Of a stretch of 64,000 bases of DNA, positions 34,840-42,736 are shown piece by piece. The translations under genes were made by a program, and so were the position numbers. The stretch comes from Ignisphaera cupida (GTDB lineage: Archaea > Thermoproteota > Thermoprotei_A > Sulfolobales > Ignisphaeraceae). Numbering within the stretch: position 1 is the stretch's first letter; each line of letters begins with the position of its first letter. Where the stretch lies: positions 62,001-126,000 of the forward strand of contig NZ_JASNVW010000004.1 in assembly GCF_030186535.1 (NCBI RefSeq), written 5' to 3'. Below the pieces are notes generated by a model. The model did no database searches. It was not told the origin of the DNA and saw only the letters and a list, made by a program, of their open reading frames with translations.

Positions 34840-34859
34840 TTTGTACAAGTTTAAAAACT
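34840..34859 (-). promoter_or_regulatory. TATA-like element and TTGTACAA palindrome before the hom operon
   Basis: On the minus strand TTTTTAAA (34852-34859) is followed by CTTGTACAAA (34840-34849). The layout matches the element before the Re-citrate/homocitrate synthase-like gene (23338-23357), with the palindrome centred 10-12 bp downstream of the TATA centre in both. It is a candidate repressor site for aspartate-family genes. Confidence 0.45.
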
Positions 34860-34877
34860 TTATAGAAGCTTCAGCAA

Positions 34878-35297
34878 TTAGATCCATGTACGCAGTACTA
34901 CCATTGTGTAGGTACTTGTTACCCCTGGTATAGAGCGAATTTCGTCTATGAACTTATTTATCATTTCTATACCAGATGCTCTTACAATGACGAGTATGTC
35001 GTATTCTCCAGTTAATTCATATACTATCTCAACTCCTGGTATCTTCAAAATATTTTTGGATACCTCTGGTACTGGAACTGGGGGCTGTGTTTTTACTAAG
35101 ATGATAGCTTTTATCTCGTTTATGAGCTCATACTCTATTGTTATCTTTTTTATAATCCCACTTTTTATGAGTCTTGAAATTCTTTTTCTAACAGCAGATT
35201 CACTTATGCCAAGTTCTTTAGCAAGCTTTGAGTAAGGTGTTCGCGCATTTTCTTTAAGCAATTTTAAAAGCTTTAAATCTAGATCATCTAAAGGCAT
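34878..35297 (-). CDS. Lrp/AsnC-family regulator (LysM-like)
   Basis: A 139-residue regulator of the Lrp/AsnC family. The winged HTH covers about residues 5-50 (LDLKLLKLLKENARTPYSKL, then LGISESAVRKRISRL), and the RAM ligand-binding domain 65-139 (IPGVEIVYELTGEYDILV, VTSTYTMVVLRTW). It sits 5 bp after lysZ, the same neighbourhood as the lysine-responsive LysM of Sulfolobus, which activates lysW. It is the natural candidate to bind the paired operators at 37283 and 23282. Ligand specificity is inferred from context. Confidence 0.85.
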   Translation of the reverse strand: MPLDDLDLKLLKLLKENARTPYSKLAKELGISESAVRKRISRLIKSGIIKKITIEYELINEIKAIILVKTQPPVPVPEVSKNILKIPGVEIVYELTGEYDILVIVRASGIEMINKFIDEIRSIPGVTSTYTMVVLRTWI

Positions 35298-35302
35298 TAT
35301 TC

Positions 35303-36106
35303 CTAGCCCTTAACAACAACAGTTCCCTTCCCATTTAACGCATTGGTTACAGGATTATCTATTACACCAGAAGCTATCACAACTCTGTCAACACCTTCTT
35401 CAACAGCTTTCCCAGCCAACATAACCTTTCTATTCATGCCAGGCCCTATTTTCTCAATAATTCTCTCTATAGATGATGACTTTATTTCAGGCACCACTAC
35501 ATTGTCTATTATCACACCCTCTACATCAGTTAGTATTATTAAGTTAGAAGCTTTTAATGCAGTAGCAATAGCATATGCTGCCTGATCTCCATCAACATTT
35601 AGGAGAGTGCCCTCACTATCAACAGCTATTGGTGCCACAACTATCGTAAAGCCCTTATCTAAAAGAAGCTGAATAAGCCCTGTCTCAGCTTTAATTACTT
35701 TACCTGTGTACCCACCATCTATAACCCTTTTTCTCCCTCTTTCATCAACTATAACAATTCTCTTCTTTCTTTCAGCCAATAACGTTTGGCCATCAGCACC
35801 AGTAATACCTACAGCAGGCACATTTAATGCCAGTAACTTTGAAACTATAGTCTTATTTATCTTACCTGCCATAACCATTACATAAACTTCAAGTTCCTTT
35901 TCATCAGTATATCTACTCCTTATTCCTTCTGGGGACATCACAAACTTTGGTTCTATTCCAAGTTTTTTACTAATTTCTGTAACAATATCACCTCCACCAT
36001 GAACAAAAACCACTTTCTCTCTTCTACTTACCTCTGCTAAGTTTTTGACAATGCCATCCATATTCTTATTTAGAGCTCTTCCACCAGCTTTAACAACAAT
36101 TACCAT
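35303..36106 (-). CDS. lysZ: [LysW]-aminoadipate/glutamate kinase
   Basis: Phosphorylates the carboxylate of LysW-bound aminoadipate (or glutamate for arginine). A protein of about 267 residues of the acetylglutamate-kinase fold: VVKAGGRAL, VFVHGGGDIVTEI, VGITGADG, NVDGDQAAYAIA and ILTDVEGV. The order lysY-lysZ-lrp and the divergent lysW-lysX-lysJ-lysK assign it to the carrier-protein pathway rather than free acetylglutamate. AGGTG then ATG at 36106 is the preferred start; a TTG at 36118 is inside the preceding gene's end. Confidence 0.92.
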   Translation of the reverse strand: MVIVVKAGGRALNKNMDGIVKNLAEVSRREKVVFVHGGGDIVTEISKKLGIEPKFVMSPEGIRSRYTDEKELEVYVMVMAGKINKTIVSKLLALNVPAVGITGADGQTLLAERKKRIVIVDERGRKRVIDGGYTGKVIKAETGLIQLLLDKGFTIVVAPIAVDSEGTLLNVDGDQAAYAIATALKASNLIILTDVEGVIIDNVVVPEIKSSSIERIIEKIGPGMNRKVMLAGKAVEEGVDRVVIASGVIDNPVTNALNGKGTVVVKG

Positions 36107-36118
36107 TGTTTTCAACAC

Positions 36119-37183
36119 CTACACAGGTTTTGGAGGCACTATAAGTAGTCCAGCAGTTTCTTCAAAACCCATTGCAATATTGAATGCTTGTATAGCCTGT
36201 CCTGCAGCACCCTTAACAAGATTGTCTATAGCTGCAAATGATGTTACTCTACCAATTCTTTTCTCAATTGCAAAACCAATATCTGCATAATTGCTACCAA
36301 CAACATATTTGGGATCTGGATAACCCGGGGGAACCTTATATACTATTCTAATGAATGGCTCATTTTTATATGTTGCCACATAGTATTTCAGCATCTCAAC
36401 ATCGTCTATATTTTGAGTAAGCCAAGCATGTGATGATGCTAGTGCTCCTCGCACACTACCAACTGCGTGAGGAACCATGGAAATCGATACGGATTTACCA
36501 ACAACTAATGAAAGTTCCTGCTCAACTTCCGCAGCATGTCTATGTCCATCAGCATCATATGGTCTTATACAGCCTTCTCTTTCTGGATGGTGATCAGCTA
36601 TACTTGGTTTTGAACCAGCCTCGCTACTCCCAACCTTTACATCAACAACTATTTTATCTAGAAAAATCAAGTTGTTTTTAACTAAAGGTAGAAGCGATAG
36701 TATTCCAGCTGTGGCGTTGCAACCGGGAGATGCAATCAGCTTTGCATTTTTAAGTTCATCACGATGAATCTCTGGTAATCCATAAACAGCTTTGTTAAGT
36801 AAATCTGGATAGGGATGTTCAAAACCATACCACATCTTGTAAAGCTCAGGATTCTTCAATCTAAAGTCAGCACTTAAGTCGATAGTTAATATGCCCATTT
36901 CTAAAATTTTTGGTACATAATTTAATGAAACACCATGTGGTAGAGAAAGAAAAACAGCGTCACAATTCTTTGAAACAGCATCTAAATTAATATCTGTAAA
37001 CTTTAGATTTCTATAAATACCACGCAAATTAAAATGAACATAGTGTACAGGCTTGCCCACATACTCTCTCGATGTTGCCATAACAACCTCTACACCTGGA
37101 TGATTTGCTAGCAGTCTAAGTAGCTCACCTCCTGTATAGCCAGATGCTCCTAATATGCATACTTTCTTGCTATTGGAACTCAT
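36119..37183 (-). CDS. lysY: [LysW]-aminoadipyl/glutamyl phosphate reductase
   Basis: Reduces the LysW-bound acyl phosphate to the semialdehyde with NADPH. A protein of about 354 residues related to ArgC. It has ILGASGYTGGELLRLL (nucleotide-binding), the catalytic Cys in ASPGCNATAGIL, HRHAAEVEQEL and VPHAVGSVRGA. The ATG at 37183 follows CAGGTTGA; a TTG at 37204 is also in frame. It is divergent from lysW across a 220-bp control region. Confidence 0.93.
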   Translation of the reverse strand: MSSNSKKVCILGASGYTGGELLRLLANHPGVEVVMATSREYVGKPVHYVHFNLRGIYRNLKFTDINLDAVSKNCDAVFLSLPHGVSLNYVPKILEMGILTIDLSADFRLKNPELYKMWYGFEHPYPDLLNKAVYGLPEIHRDELKNAKLIASPGCNATAGILSLLPLVKNNLIFLDKIVVDVKVGSSEAGSKPSIADHHPEREGCIRPYDADGHRHAAEVEQELSLVVGKSVSISMVPHAVGSVRGALASSHAWLTQNIDDVEMLKYYVATYKNEPFIRIVYKVPPGYPDPKYVVGSNYADIGFAIEKRIGRVTSFAAIDNLVKGAAGQAIQAFNIAMGFEETAGLLIVPPKPV

Positions 37184-37282
37184 TTTGTTATCAACCTGCT
37201 GCAAACTTTATTTAGGTACAAGCTTTACTAGTTCAACTTTATTTTTGTATAGCGGTTTTTATACTATAAAGATATGATATTG

Positions 37283-37346
37283 GTGCAGATTCTAGTAAAG
37301 CTACATACATGAATCCGCACATGAATACTAGCATATTGTATATATT
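37283..37346. promoter_or_regulatory. Paired operator and TATA box of lysW
   Basis: GTGCAGATTC (37283-37292) and GAATCCGCAC (37311-37320) are inverted sites, start to start 28 bp apart, exactly as at 23282-23319. The 15 bp at 37306-37320 match 23305-23319 at 14 positions. TGTATATAT at 37338-37346 is the probable lysW TATA box, beginning 17 bp after the second site. GGTACAAG at 37215-37222, towards lysY, may be a half of the TTGTACAA type. Confidence 0.7.
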
Positions 37347-37403
37347 CCCTGCAATTCATATAGGATTTGTTAACAAAAACCATGTATTATGAGGTTCATG
37401 GAA

Positions 37404-37574
37404 ATGGTAAAAACAAAATGTCCCATATGTGGAGGTGAAGTAACACTACCTGACGATGTCATGTCAGGAGAGGTTATAGAACATGACTGTGGAGTAACGC
37501 TGGAAGTTGTTATAGATGGAAACAACATAAAGGTGAAGCCTTTAGAAGGTGTTGACGAAGACTGGGGAGAGTAA
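37404..37574 (+). CDS. lysW: Lysine/arginine biosynthesis carrier protein LysW
   Basis: A 56-residue acidic carrier. A zinc-ribbon (CPICGGEV near the start, then HDCG) is followed by the invariant EDWGE C-terminus, whose terminal glutamate is linked to the amino group of aminoadipate or glutamate by LysX. The whole intermediate chain is carried on it. The ATG at 37404 is preferred, 8 nt after GAGGT; ATGs at 37389 and 37398 are in frame. It is followed at 8 bp by lysX. Confidence 0.96.
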   Translation: MVKTKCPICGGEVTLPDDVMSGEVIEHDCGVTLEVVIDGNNIKVKPLEGVDEDWGE

Positions 37575-37582
37575 CAAAGGTG

Positions 37583-38452
37583 ATGTCTATTGCCAAAGCC
37601 TTACTAGTTTATGAAGTTATGAGATGGGAGGAAAAAGCTCTTCTAGATGCAGCTAAGGAAATAGATTTAGATGTTGAGCCCATACACCTCTATAGTTCTG
37701 TTATCCAAATCGGATATAACGGAGTAAAAGATGTTTTCAAAGCTAATGCTGAAATAGCTTTACAAAGAGCAGTGAGCCATTCTATAGCATTGAATGCTAC
37801 CATTGCTTTAGAGTCTCTTGGCATTAGAGTAATAAATAATTCAATGTCGACAGCTCTTGCAATGAACAAGCTCTGGACATTATCAATTCTTTCTAGAAAT
37901 GGTATAAAAACACCAAGAACATTAGTTGCGTTTAGTGATGAGGCATGCTTCAAATTTGCACAAGCAATTGGTTATCCAATTGTTTTAAAGCCTATTGATG
38001 GTAGCTGGGGAAGATTAATAGCAATGGCTCGAGATGAGGAAGAGCTTAGAGCAATACTAGAGCATAGAAGCTATATACCAAATCCAACAATGAAAGTTCA
38101 CATGATTCAAGAACTTGTTAACAAGCCAAATAGAGATATAAGAGTTTTTGTTGTTGGTGATGAGGTTCCAGTGGGTATATATAGAGTAAGTAATCACTGG
38201 ATAACGAATACCGCTAGAGGGGGGAAGGCGGAGCCTGCTAAAATAGATGATGAGTTAAGGGAGCTTGTTTTAAAATCAGCTAAACTTCTAGGGATAGAGA
38301 TTGCTGGTGTCGATGTCTTTGAGGATAGAGACAGGGGATACATTGTTAATGAGATTAATGCAGTTCCTGAGTTTAAGAATACTGTTGCGGCAACTGGTTA
38401 TAAGCTTCAGCTAGATATCATGAAATATGTTAAAAATCAAATAAAGAGATAA
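37583..38452 (+). CDS. lysX: LysW-aminoadipate/glutamate ligase (ATP-grasp)
   Basis: Links the LysW C-terminal glutamate to the amino group of 2-aminoadipate (or glutamate as ArgX). About 289 residues of the RimK-like ATP-grasp family: GYPIVLKPIDGSWGRLI (ATP loop), RDIRVFVVGDEVPVG and ITNTARGGKAEP, with metal ligands in EIAGVDVF and YIVNEINAVPEF. Only one such ligase is in the window, so it is either bifunctional or a second copy lies elsewhere. ATG at 37583 and GTG at 37580 are both possible starts. Confidence 0.93.
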   Translation: MSIAKALLVYEVMRWEEKALLDAAKEIDLDVEPIHLYSSVIQIGYNGVKDVFKANAEIALQRAVSHSIALNATIALESLGIRVINNSMSTALAMNKLWTLSILSRNGIKTPRTLVAFSDEACFKFAQAIGYPIVLKPIDGSWGRLIAMARDEEELRAILEHRSYIPNPTMKVHMIQELVNKPNRDIRVFVVGDEVPVGIYRVSNHWITNTARGGKAEPAKIDDELRELVLKSAKLLGIEIAGVDVFEDRDRGYIVNEINAVPEFKNTVAATGYKLQLDIMKYVKNQIKR

Positions 38453-38496
38453 AGCATAAAATAACAAATCATTGCTATTCTCATGGTGGTGTCTAC

Positions 38497-39651
38497 ATGC
38501 TAAAGTATCTAATGTTTTACGAGGATAGAGGTTTAGAAATTTCATATGCTGAGGGGCAATATGTATGGGATTCTAATGGCTTAAAATACATAGATATGCA
38601 CACAGGGCATGGAGTGGCGTTTCTTGGCCATAGAAATCCACATGTTGTAAAAGCTCTAACAGAGCAGCTGAATAAAGTCTCAATAGCATCAACATCTTTT
38701 AGAGTCAGAGTAAGGGAGGAGATGTTAAATATTCTATCAAAGATAGTGCCAAACAGTTTTGAGTATGTATATCTGTTGAATAGTGGTAGCGAAATAGTTG
38801 ATTTTGCTTTAAAAGTTGCTAGAAAGGCTACGGGCAGAAAAAAGATTGTTTACTTCACTAACTCATTTCATGGCAGAACCTTTGGAGCTTTATCTGTCAC
38901 ATCAAATATTAGATATAGAAGAGGTGTGGAGCCATTACTTCAAGATACTTACCAAGCAAAATTTAATAATGTTGATGAATTAGATAAGGTAGTGGATAAT
39001 GAAACAGCTGCAGTAATTGTTGAGTTGATACAAGGAGAAGGTGGTGTGAATGTTGCATCAAAAGAGTTTGCTAAAGCAGTGAGAGCTAGAACACTTGAAA
39101 CAGGCTCTATTCTCATAATTGATGAAATTCAAACAGGTTTTGGCAGAACGGGTACTACATGGCTATTTGAGCAATACAATATAGTACCAGATATTTTGTT
39201 AGCTGGTAAGGCAATTGGTGGTGGATTTCCTGTAAGTGTAGCGTTTCTACCACATGAAATAGCATCTAAGCTTGAGCCAGGAACTCATGGATCTACATAT
39301 GGTGGAAACCCCCTTGCTTGTGCAGCTGTGAAAGCTGCAACAGAGGTGCTTATTCAAGATTCTGTTCCGTTGAAGGCATATGATAAGGGAAGGGAGTTAA
39401 TAGATTTGCTTAAAAAGGAATTGAGTGGACATAGAATTGTTAGAGAAATTAGAGGTGCTGGGCTTATGATAGGTATTGATCTCAGAATTGAGCCAACAAA
39501 AACTATAAAGTGTTTGCAAAACAATGGACTATTGGCTTTAAAAGCAGGGGTAACAGTTCTAAGGCTTTTACCACCATATGTAATAAACCGTGATGATATT
39601 GCATATGCGGTGAATGTTATTGGTAAATGCATTGAGGAATCTAGCAGTTGA
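38497..39651 (+). CDS. lysJ: [LysW]-aminoadipate/glutamate semialdehyde aminotransferase
   Basis: A class III PLP aminotransferase of 384 residues that makes LysW-lysine (or LysW-ornithine). Signatures: LNSGSEIVDFALKVAR, NSFHGRTFGALS, ILIIDEIQTGFGRTG and the PLP lysine in LLAGKAIGGGFPVS (about residue 241). It follows lysX by 44 bp with GGTGGTGT before the ATG. Lysine versus ornithine specificity is not readable from sequence alone. Confidence 0.93.
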   Translation: MLKYLMFYEDRGLEISYAEGQYVWDSNGLKYIDMHTGHGVAFLGHRNPHVVKALTEQLNKVSIASTSFRVRVREEMLNILSKIVPNSFEYVYLLNSGSEIVDFALKVARKATGRKKIVYFTNSFHGRTFGALSVTSNIRYRRGVEPLLQDTYQAKFNNVDELDKVVDNETAAVIVELIQGEGGVNVASKEFAKAVRARTLETGSILIIDEIQTGFGRTGTTWLFEQYNIVPDILLAGKAIGGGFPVSVAFLPHEIASKLEPGTHGSTYGGNPLACAAVKAATEVLIQDSVPLKAYDKGRELIDLLKKELSGHRIVREIRGAGLMIGIDLRIEPTKTIKCLQNNGLLALKAGVTVLRLLPPYVINRDDIAYAVNVIGKCIEESSS

Positions 39652-39652
39652 C

Positions 39653-40705
39653 ATGTTGCTAGATATTGTCAAAGCCTATAGCCCTACAGGTGCTGAGGAA
39701 AAAGCTGTAAAGATTTTATATGAATATGCTAAAACCCTTGGATTTGACAAAATTACTATAGATAATGTTGGAAACCTTATAGCTGAAATTGGATATGGAG
39801 AAAAGAGTCTTGCTTTAATAGGACACATAGATACTGTTCCAGGTGAAATACCAGTTGAGTACAATGGTTATAGCATTAAAGGTAGGGGTGCAGTTGATGC
39901 TAAAGGCCCTTTAACAGCAATGTTCATAGCAGCATCTCTTGCTAAGAGAGGTATAGATTTGAATAAGCATAGAATTGTTGTAGTTGCTGCCGTAGGTGAG
40001 GAGGGTGATAGTATAGGTGCTAAAGAACTTTTGAAAAAAGGTTTTAAAGCAAATGGAATAGTAATTGGAGAACCTAGCAACAACTCTATTGTAATAGGAT
40101 ACAGAGGTGGTATGCGACTAGAGATCACATGTAAATCCAGACCTTCACACACTTCATCTCCTCCAATAGAGCCTTCAGCATGCGATAAAATCATTGGTAT
40201 ATGGTCAAAAATTAGAGAAATGTACAACACATATACCCCACAGTCAAATTCTGCAACAGCAATTCATATTAGTTGTGGTGAAAACAGTAGATTTAATGTG
40301 TATCCAACACATGCAATTCTCATAGTAGATGTAAGAATATCAGTAAGTGGTAGTGTGGAGGCAATTGAAAAAGATGTTCTGAACATAGTTAAACAATACA
40401 ATGAATGTTTTCAGAGAGTTGTCGATTTTACACCACCAATCAAAGTCTCAGTGAATAACACAGTTGTAAGGGCATTAACAAGAGCATTGTTGAAGACAAA
40501 CACTAAGCCAAGGTTTGTTTATAAACTTGGGACAAGCGATATGAACATTCTTGCAGCATGTGCAAACAATAATATTGTTGCTTATGGTCCTGGCAAATCA
40601 CAGTTATCTCATACAGATGAGGAGGAAATAGCTGTTGATGAGCTGCTACAAGGCATAGACATTTACACAAAAACAATTTTAGAGTTTTTCAATATACTTG
40701 ATTGA
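39653..40705 (+). CDS. lysK: [LysW]-lysine/ornithine hydrolase
   Basis: Releases lysine or ornithine from LysW. A protein of about 350 residues of the M20 zinc peptidase family: LIGHIDTVPG (zinc His and catalytic Asp), GRGAVDAKGPL (bridging Asp), AVGEEGDSIGAK (catalytic Glu and ligand Glu), VIGEPS and the C-terminal His in LSHTDEEE. The ATG at 39653 lies 1 bp after the lysJ stop; a GTG at 39614 inside lysJ is in frame. It completes the lysWXJK operon. Confidence 0.93.
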   Translation: MLLDIVKAYSPTGAEEKAVKILYEYAKTLGFDKITIDNVGNLIAEIGYGEKSLALIGHIDTVPGEIPVEYNGYSIKGRGAVDAKGPLTAMFIAASLAKRGIDLNKHRIVVVAAVGEEGDSIGAKELLKKGFKANGIVIGEPSNNSIVIGYRGGMRLEITCKSRPSHTSSPPIEPSACDKIIGIWSKIREMYNTYTPQSNSATAIHISCGENSRFNVYPTHAILIVDVRISVSGSVEAIEKDVLNIVKQYNECFQRVVDFTPPIKVSVNNTVVRALTRALLKTNTKPRFVYKLGTSDMNILAACANNNIVAYGPGKSQLSHTDEEEIAVDELLQGIDIYTKTILEFFNILD

Positions 40706-40763
40706 ATTTGCATTAAAAAATGGAATCTATTAACTAAAATCTCTCTAATTATACCTAGATTCA

Positions 40764-41765
40764 TTACGTTTTCAAAGGTCTTGAAATTCTTGGTTTAACA
40801 ACTACACCATCTATAGGCTTATTCTCTAAATAATTCACTATAGCCTCCACAACAGCTTCATCCATACCTTTAAGAGACTCCCATGTATATGCAGCTATAT
40901 GTGGTGTTATAATCACATTTGGATATTTCAACAATTTGTGATCAGGGCCTATAGGCTCTTTCTCAACTGTATCTGCTGCATAAGCTGCTATAGTTCCATT
41001 TTCAAGATACTCACACAGCGCATCTTCATCAACAAGCTCTCCTCTAGCGGTATTGACTATTATAACACCCTTCTTCATCTTGCTCAACACATTCCTGTTG
41101 ATCATATGATAAGTTTCATTTGTTAAAGGTGCATGGAGTGTTACTATATCGCTTTCCCTAGCTAATTCTTCTAAAGATGTAGCATATTTGTAGCTTAGTT
41201 GCTCAACTCTTTCCCTAGGTATGTAAGGATCATAAACAATTATTTTAGCTCCAAAACCCTTTGAAAGTATTTCAGCAACTCTAGACCCTATGTTCCCCAG
41301 TCCAACAACTCCTACTGTTAAAGAGCTAAGCTCTTTAGCTATGAACTTTGCTCTATCGCCCCACCTACCCTGTTTAACAGCTTCATAGGATTGAACGACA
41401 TATCTCAAAGCACTTAACATAAGAGCAATTGTGTGTTCCGCAACAGCTTCTCTTTCTCTCCAACCAGGTACCCTAGCAACTGTAACTCCAAATTCTTCAG
41501 CAGCTTTAACATCTATATTGTCGTATCCAATACCATGACGAACAATAAGAACAACATCTTGGTTATTCTCAAAGAATTCTCTATCGTAAATTGGGGTAAC
41601 ACTTGCAACAACAACATGATACCCTCTTAGCTTCTCAGCTAAGAGCTTGCCTCTATAGTCTCTTGGAACCTCAAGTCTATCGACAATCCCAAGCTTTTTA
41701 AGTTTTTCAATGGCATCGGTATATAAACCAAAGGACTTAGAATTAACAATAGCTATTCTAATCAC
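40764..41765 (-). CDS. D-isomer-specific 2-hydroxyacid dehydrogenase
   Basis: A 333-residue NAD(P)-dependent oxidoreductase of the glyoxylate reductase/phosphoglycerate dehydrogenase family. VGVVGLGNIGSRVAEIL is the dinucleotide fold. RHGIGYDNID carries the substrate Arg region, INTARGELVDE follows, and the catalytic His lies in ITPHIAAYTWES. Unlike the serA gene at 22188, its frame is intact. It overlaps the DapA-family aldolase gene by 8 bp and stands with two FGGY kinases, so a catabolic role on a sugar acid or hydroxypyruvate-like compound is more likely than serine synthesis. Confidence 0.88.
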   Translation of the reverse strand: MIRIAIVNSKSFGLYTDAIEKLKKLGIVDRLEVPRDYRGKLLAEKLRGYHVVVASVTPIYDREFFENNQDVVLIVRHGIGYDNIDVKAAEEFGVTVARVPGWREREAVAEHTIALMLSALRYVVQSYEAVKQGRWGDRAKFIAKELSSLTVGVVGLGNIGSRVAEILSKGFGAKIIVYDPYIPRERVEQLSYKYATSLEELARESDIVTLHAPLTNETYHMINRNVLSKMKKGVIIVNTARGELVDEDALCEYLENGTIAAYAADTVEKEPIGPDHKLLKYPNVIITPHIAAYTWESLKGMDEAVVEAIVNYLENKPIDGVVVKPRISRPLKT

Positions 41766-42660
41766 TACTTAGCACCTGAAGCACTTCATCCAAAACTCTC
41801 TTAGCTACTTCAACACTTCTTGAATCAAATTCTTGAATCATTTGAACAGGTGGGTAACCAGCATCAATTCCTCTAAATTTCAAGAGTTCTCTTATAGCCT
41901 CTTGAACCTCATTAGAAAGCTTAGTTAAAGCTTTTCTTAATTTGTTGACTTGGTATTGAAGCTCTAGAGCCTTGGTTAAATCACCTTTTAGAACATAGCT
42001 ATACAACTTCGATGCAGCTTCTGGAATGAGGTTGGATATTCCACATATGTGAGCTGGGATTCCTATGGCAAATGCGTAGAACATGAATGAATCTCCAGCT
42101 GCAGCAATAAAGTACTTATCTTTAAATCTCTTAGCATATTCTAATAATTGATCAACATCTCTACTAGTATCCTTTATACCCTTAACACTTTTCACATTAT
42201 CAACAATGTATTGAAAATCATCAGGTGTTATATTGTATCCAACACGCCCAGGATTGTTGTATATAATGATATCTAGCTCTATCTTGGATGCTACATGGTT
42301 AAAGAACTCAGCTAAACCTTTTTTACTAGGTCTATGATATGGAGGAGCCACAATGCTAACCTCTTTGTAGCCTAGATCCTTAACATTTTTGCCAAGCTCT
42401 ATAACAGTATCGATACTAGCTGATCCTATGTGTGGCAGTAAATACATGTCTTTAGGAGAGAGTTCAAGAGCTTTTTCAAAAACCTTTAGCCTTATAGATT
42501 TTGGAAGTATAACTCCCTCGCCATATGTACCTGTTAGAAACAGCCCTTGAACACCATTCTTATATTGAAACTCTATCAACTGTTTCAAACAGTCTACACA
42601 AAGTTCTCCATCTTTTGATAACGATGTTATTAAAGCAGTGATTATACCATTTCTTTTCAC
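41758..42660 (-). CDS. DapA/KDG-aldolase family lyase
   Basis: A protein of about 300 residues of the dihydrodipicolinate synthase/N-acetylneuraminate lyase TIM-barrel family. GTYGEGVIL corresponds to the GxxGE carboxylate site, Tyr lies in DIIIYNNPGRVG, and the Schiff-base Lys is in VKGIKDTS. In a genome with the LysW lysine pathway, a diaminopimelate role is unlikely. Together with the hydroxyacid dehydrogenase and kinases, cleavage of a 2-keto-3-deoxy sugar acid is more probable. GTG at 42660 follows AGGTG. Confidence 0.85.
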   Translation of the reverse strand: MKRNGIITALITSLSKDGELCVDCLKQLIEFQYKNGVQGLFLTGTYGEGVILPKSIRLKVFEKALELSPKDMYLLPHIGSASIDTVIELGKNVKDLGYKEVSIVAPPYHRPSKKGLAEFFNHVASKIELDIIIYNNPGRVGYNITPDDFQYIVDNVKSVKGIKDTSRDVDQLLEYAKRFKDKYFIAAAGDSFMFYAFAIGIPAHICGISNLIPEAASKLYSYVLKGDLTKALELQYQVNKLRKALTKLSNEVQEAIRELLKFRGIDAGYPPVQMIQEFDSRSVEVAKRVLDEVLQVLSSD

Positions 42661-42736
42661 AATTAACACCTAATACCTTTTCAATGCTGAAAGTAAATAA
42701 AGCTTATATAAAACCATGTTTTAAAATATATTTCTG

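Noticed and set aside
41758-42660. DapA for diaminopimelate/lysine synthesis
   Set aside because: A complete LysW lysine pathway is present and no other dap gene is in the window; the neighbours are catabolic kinases and a hydroxyacid dehydrogenase.
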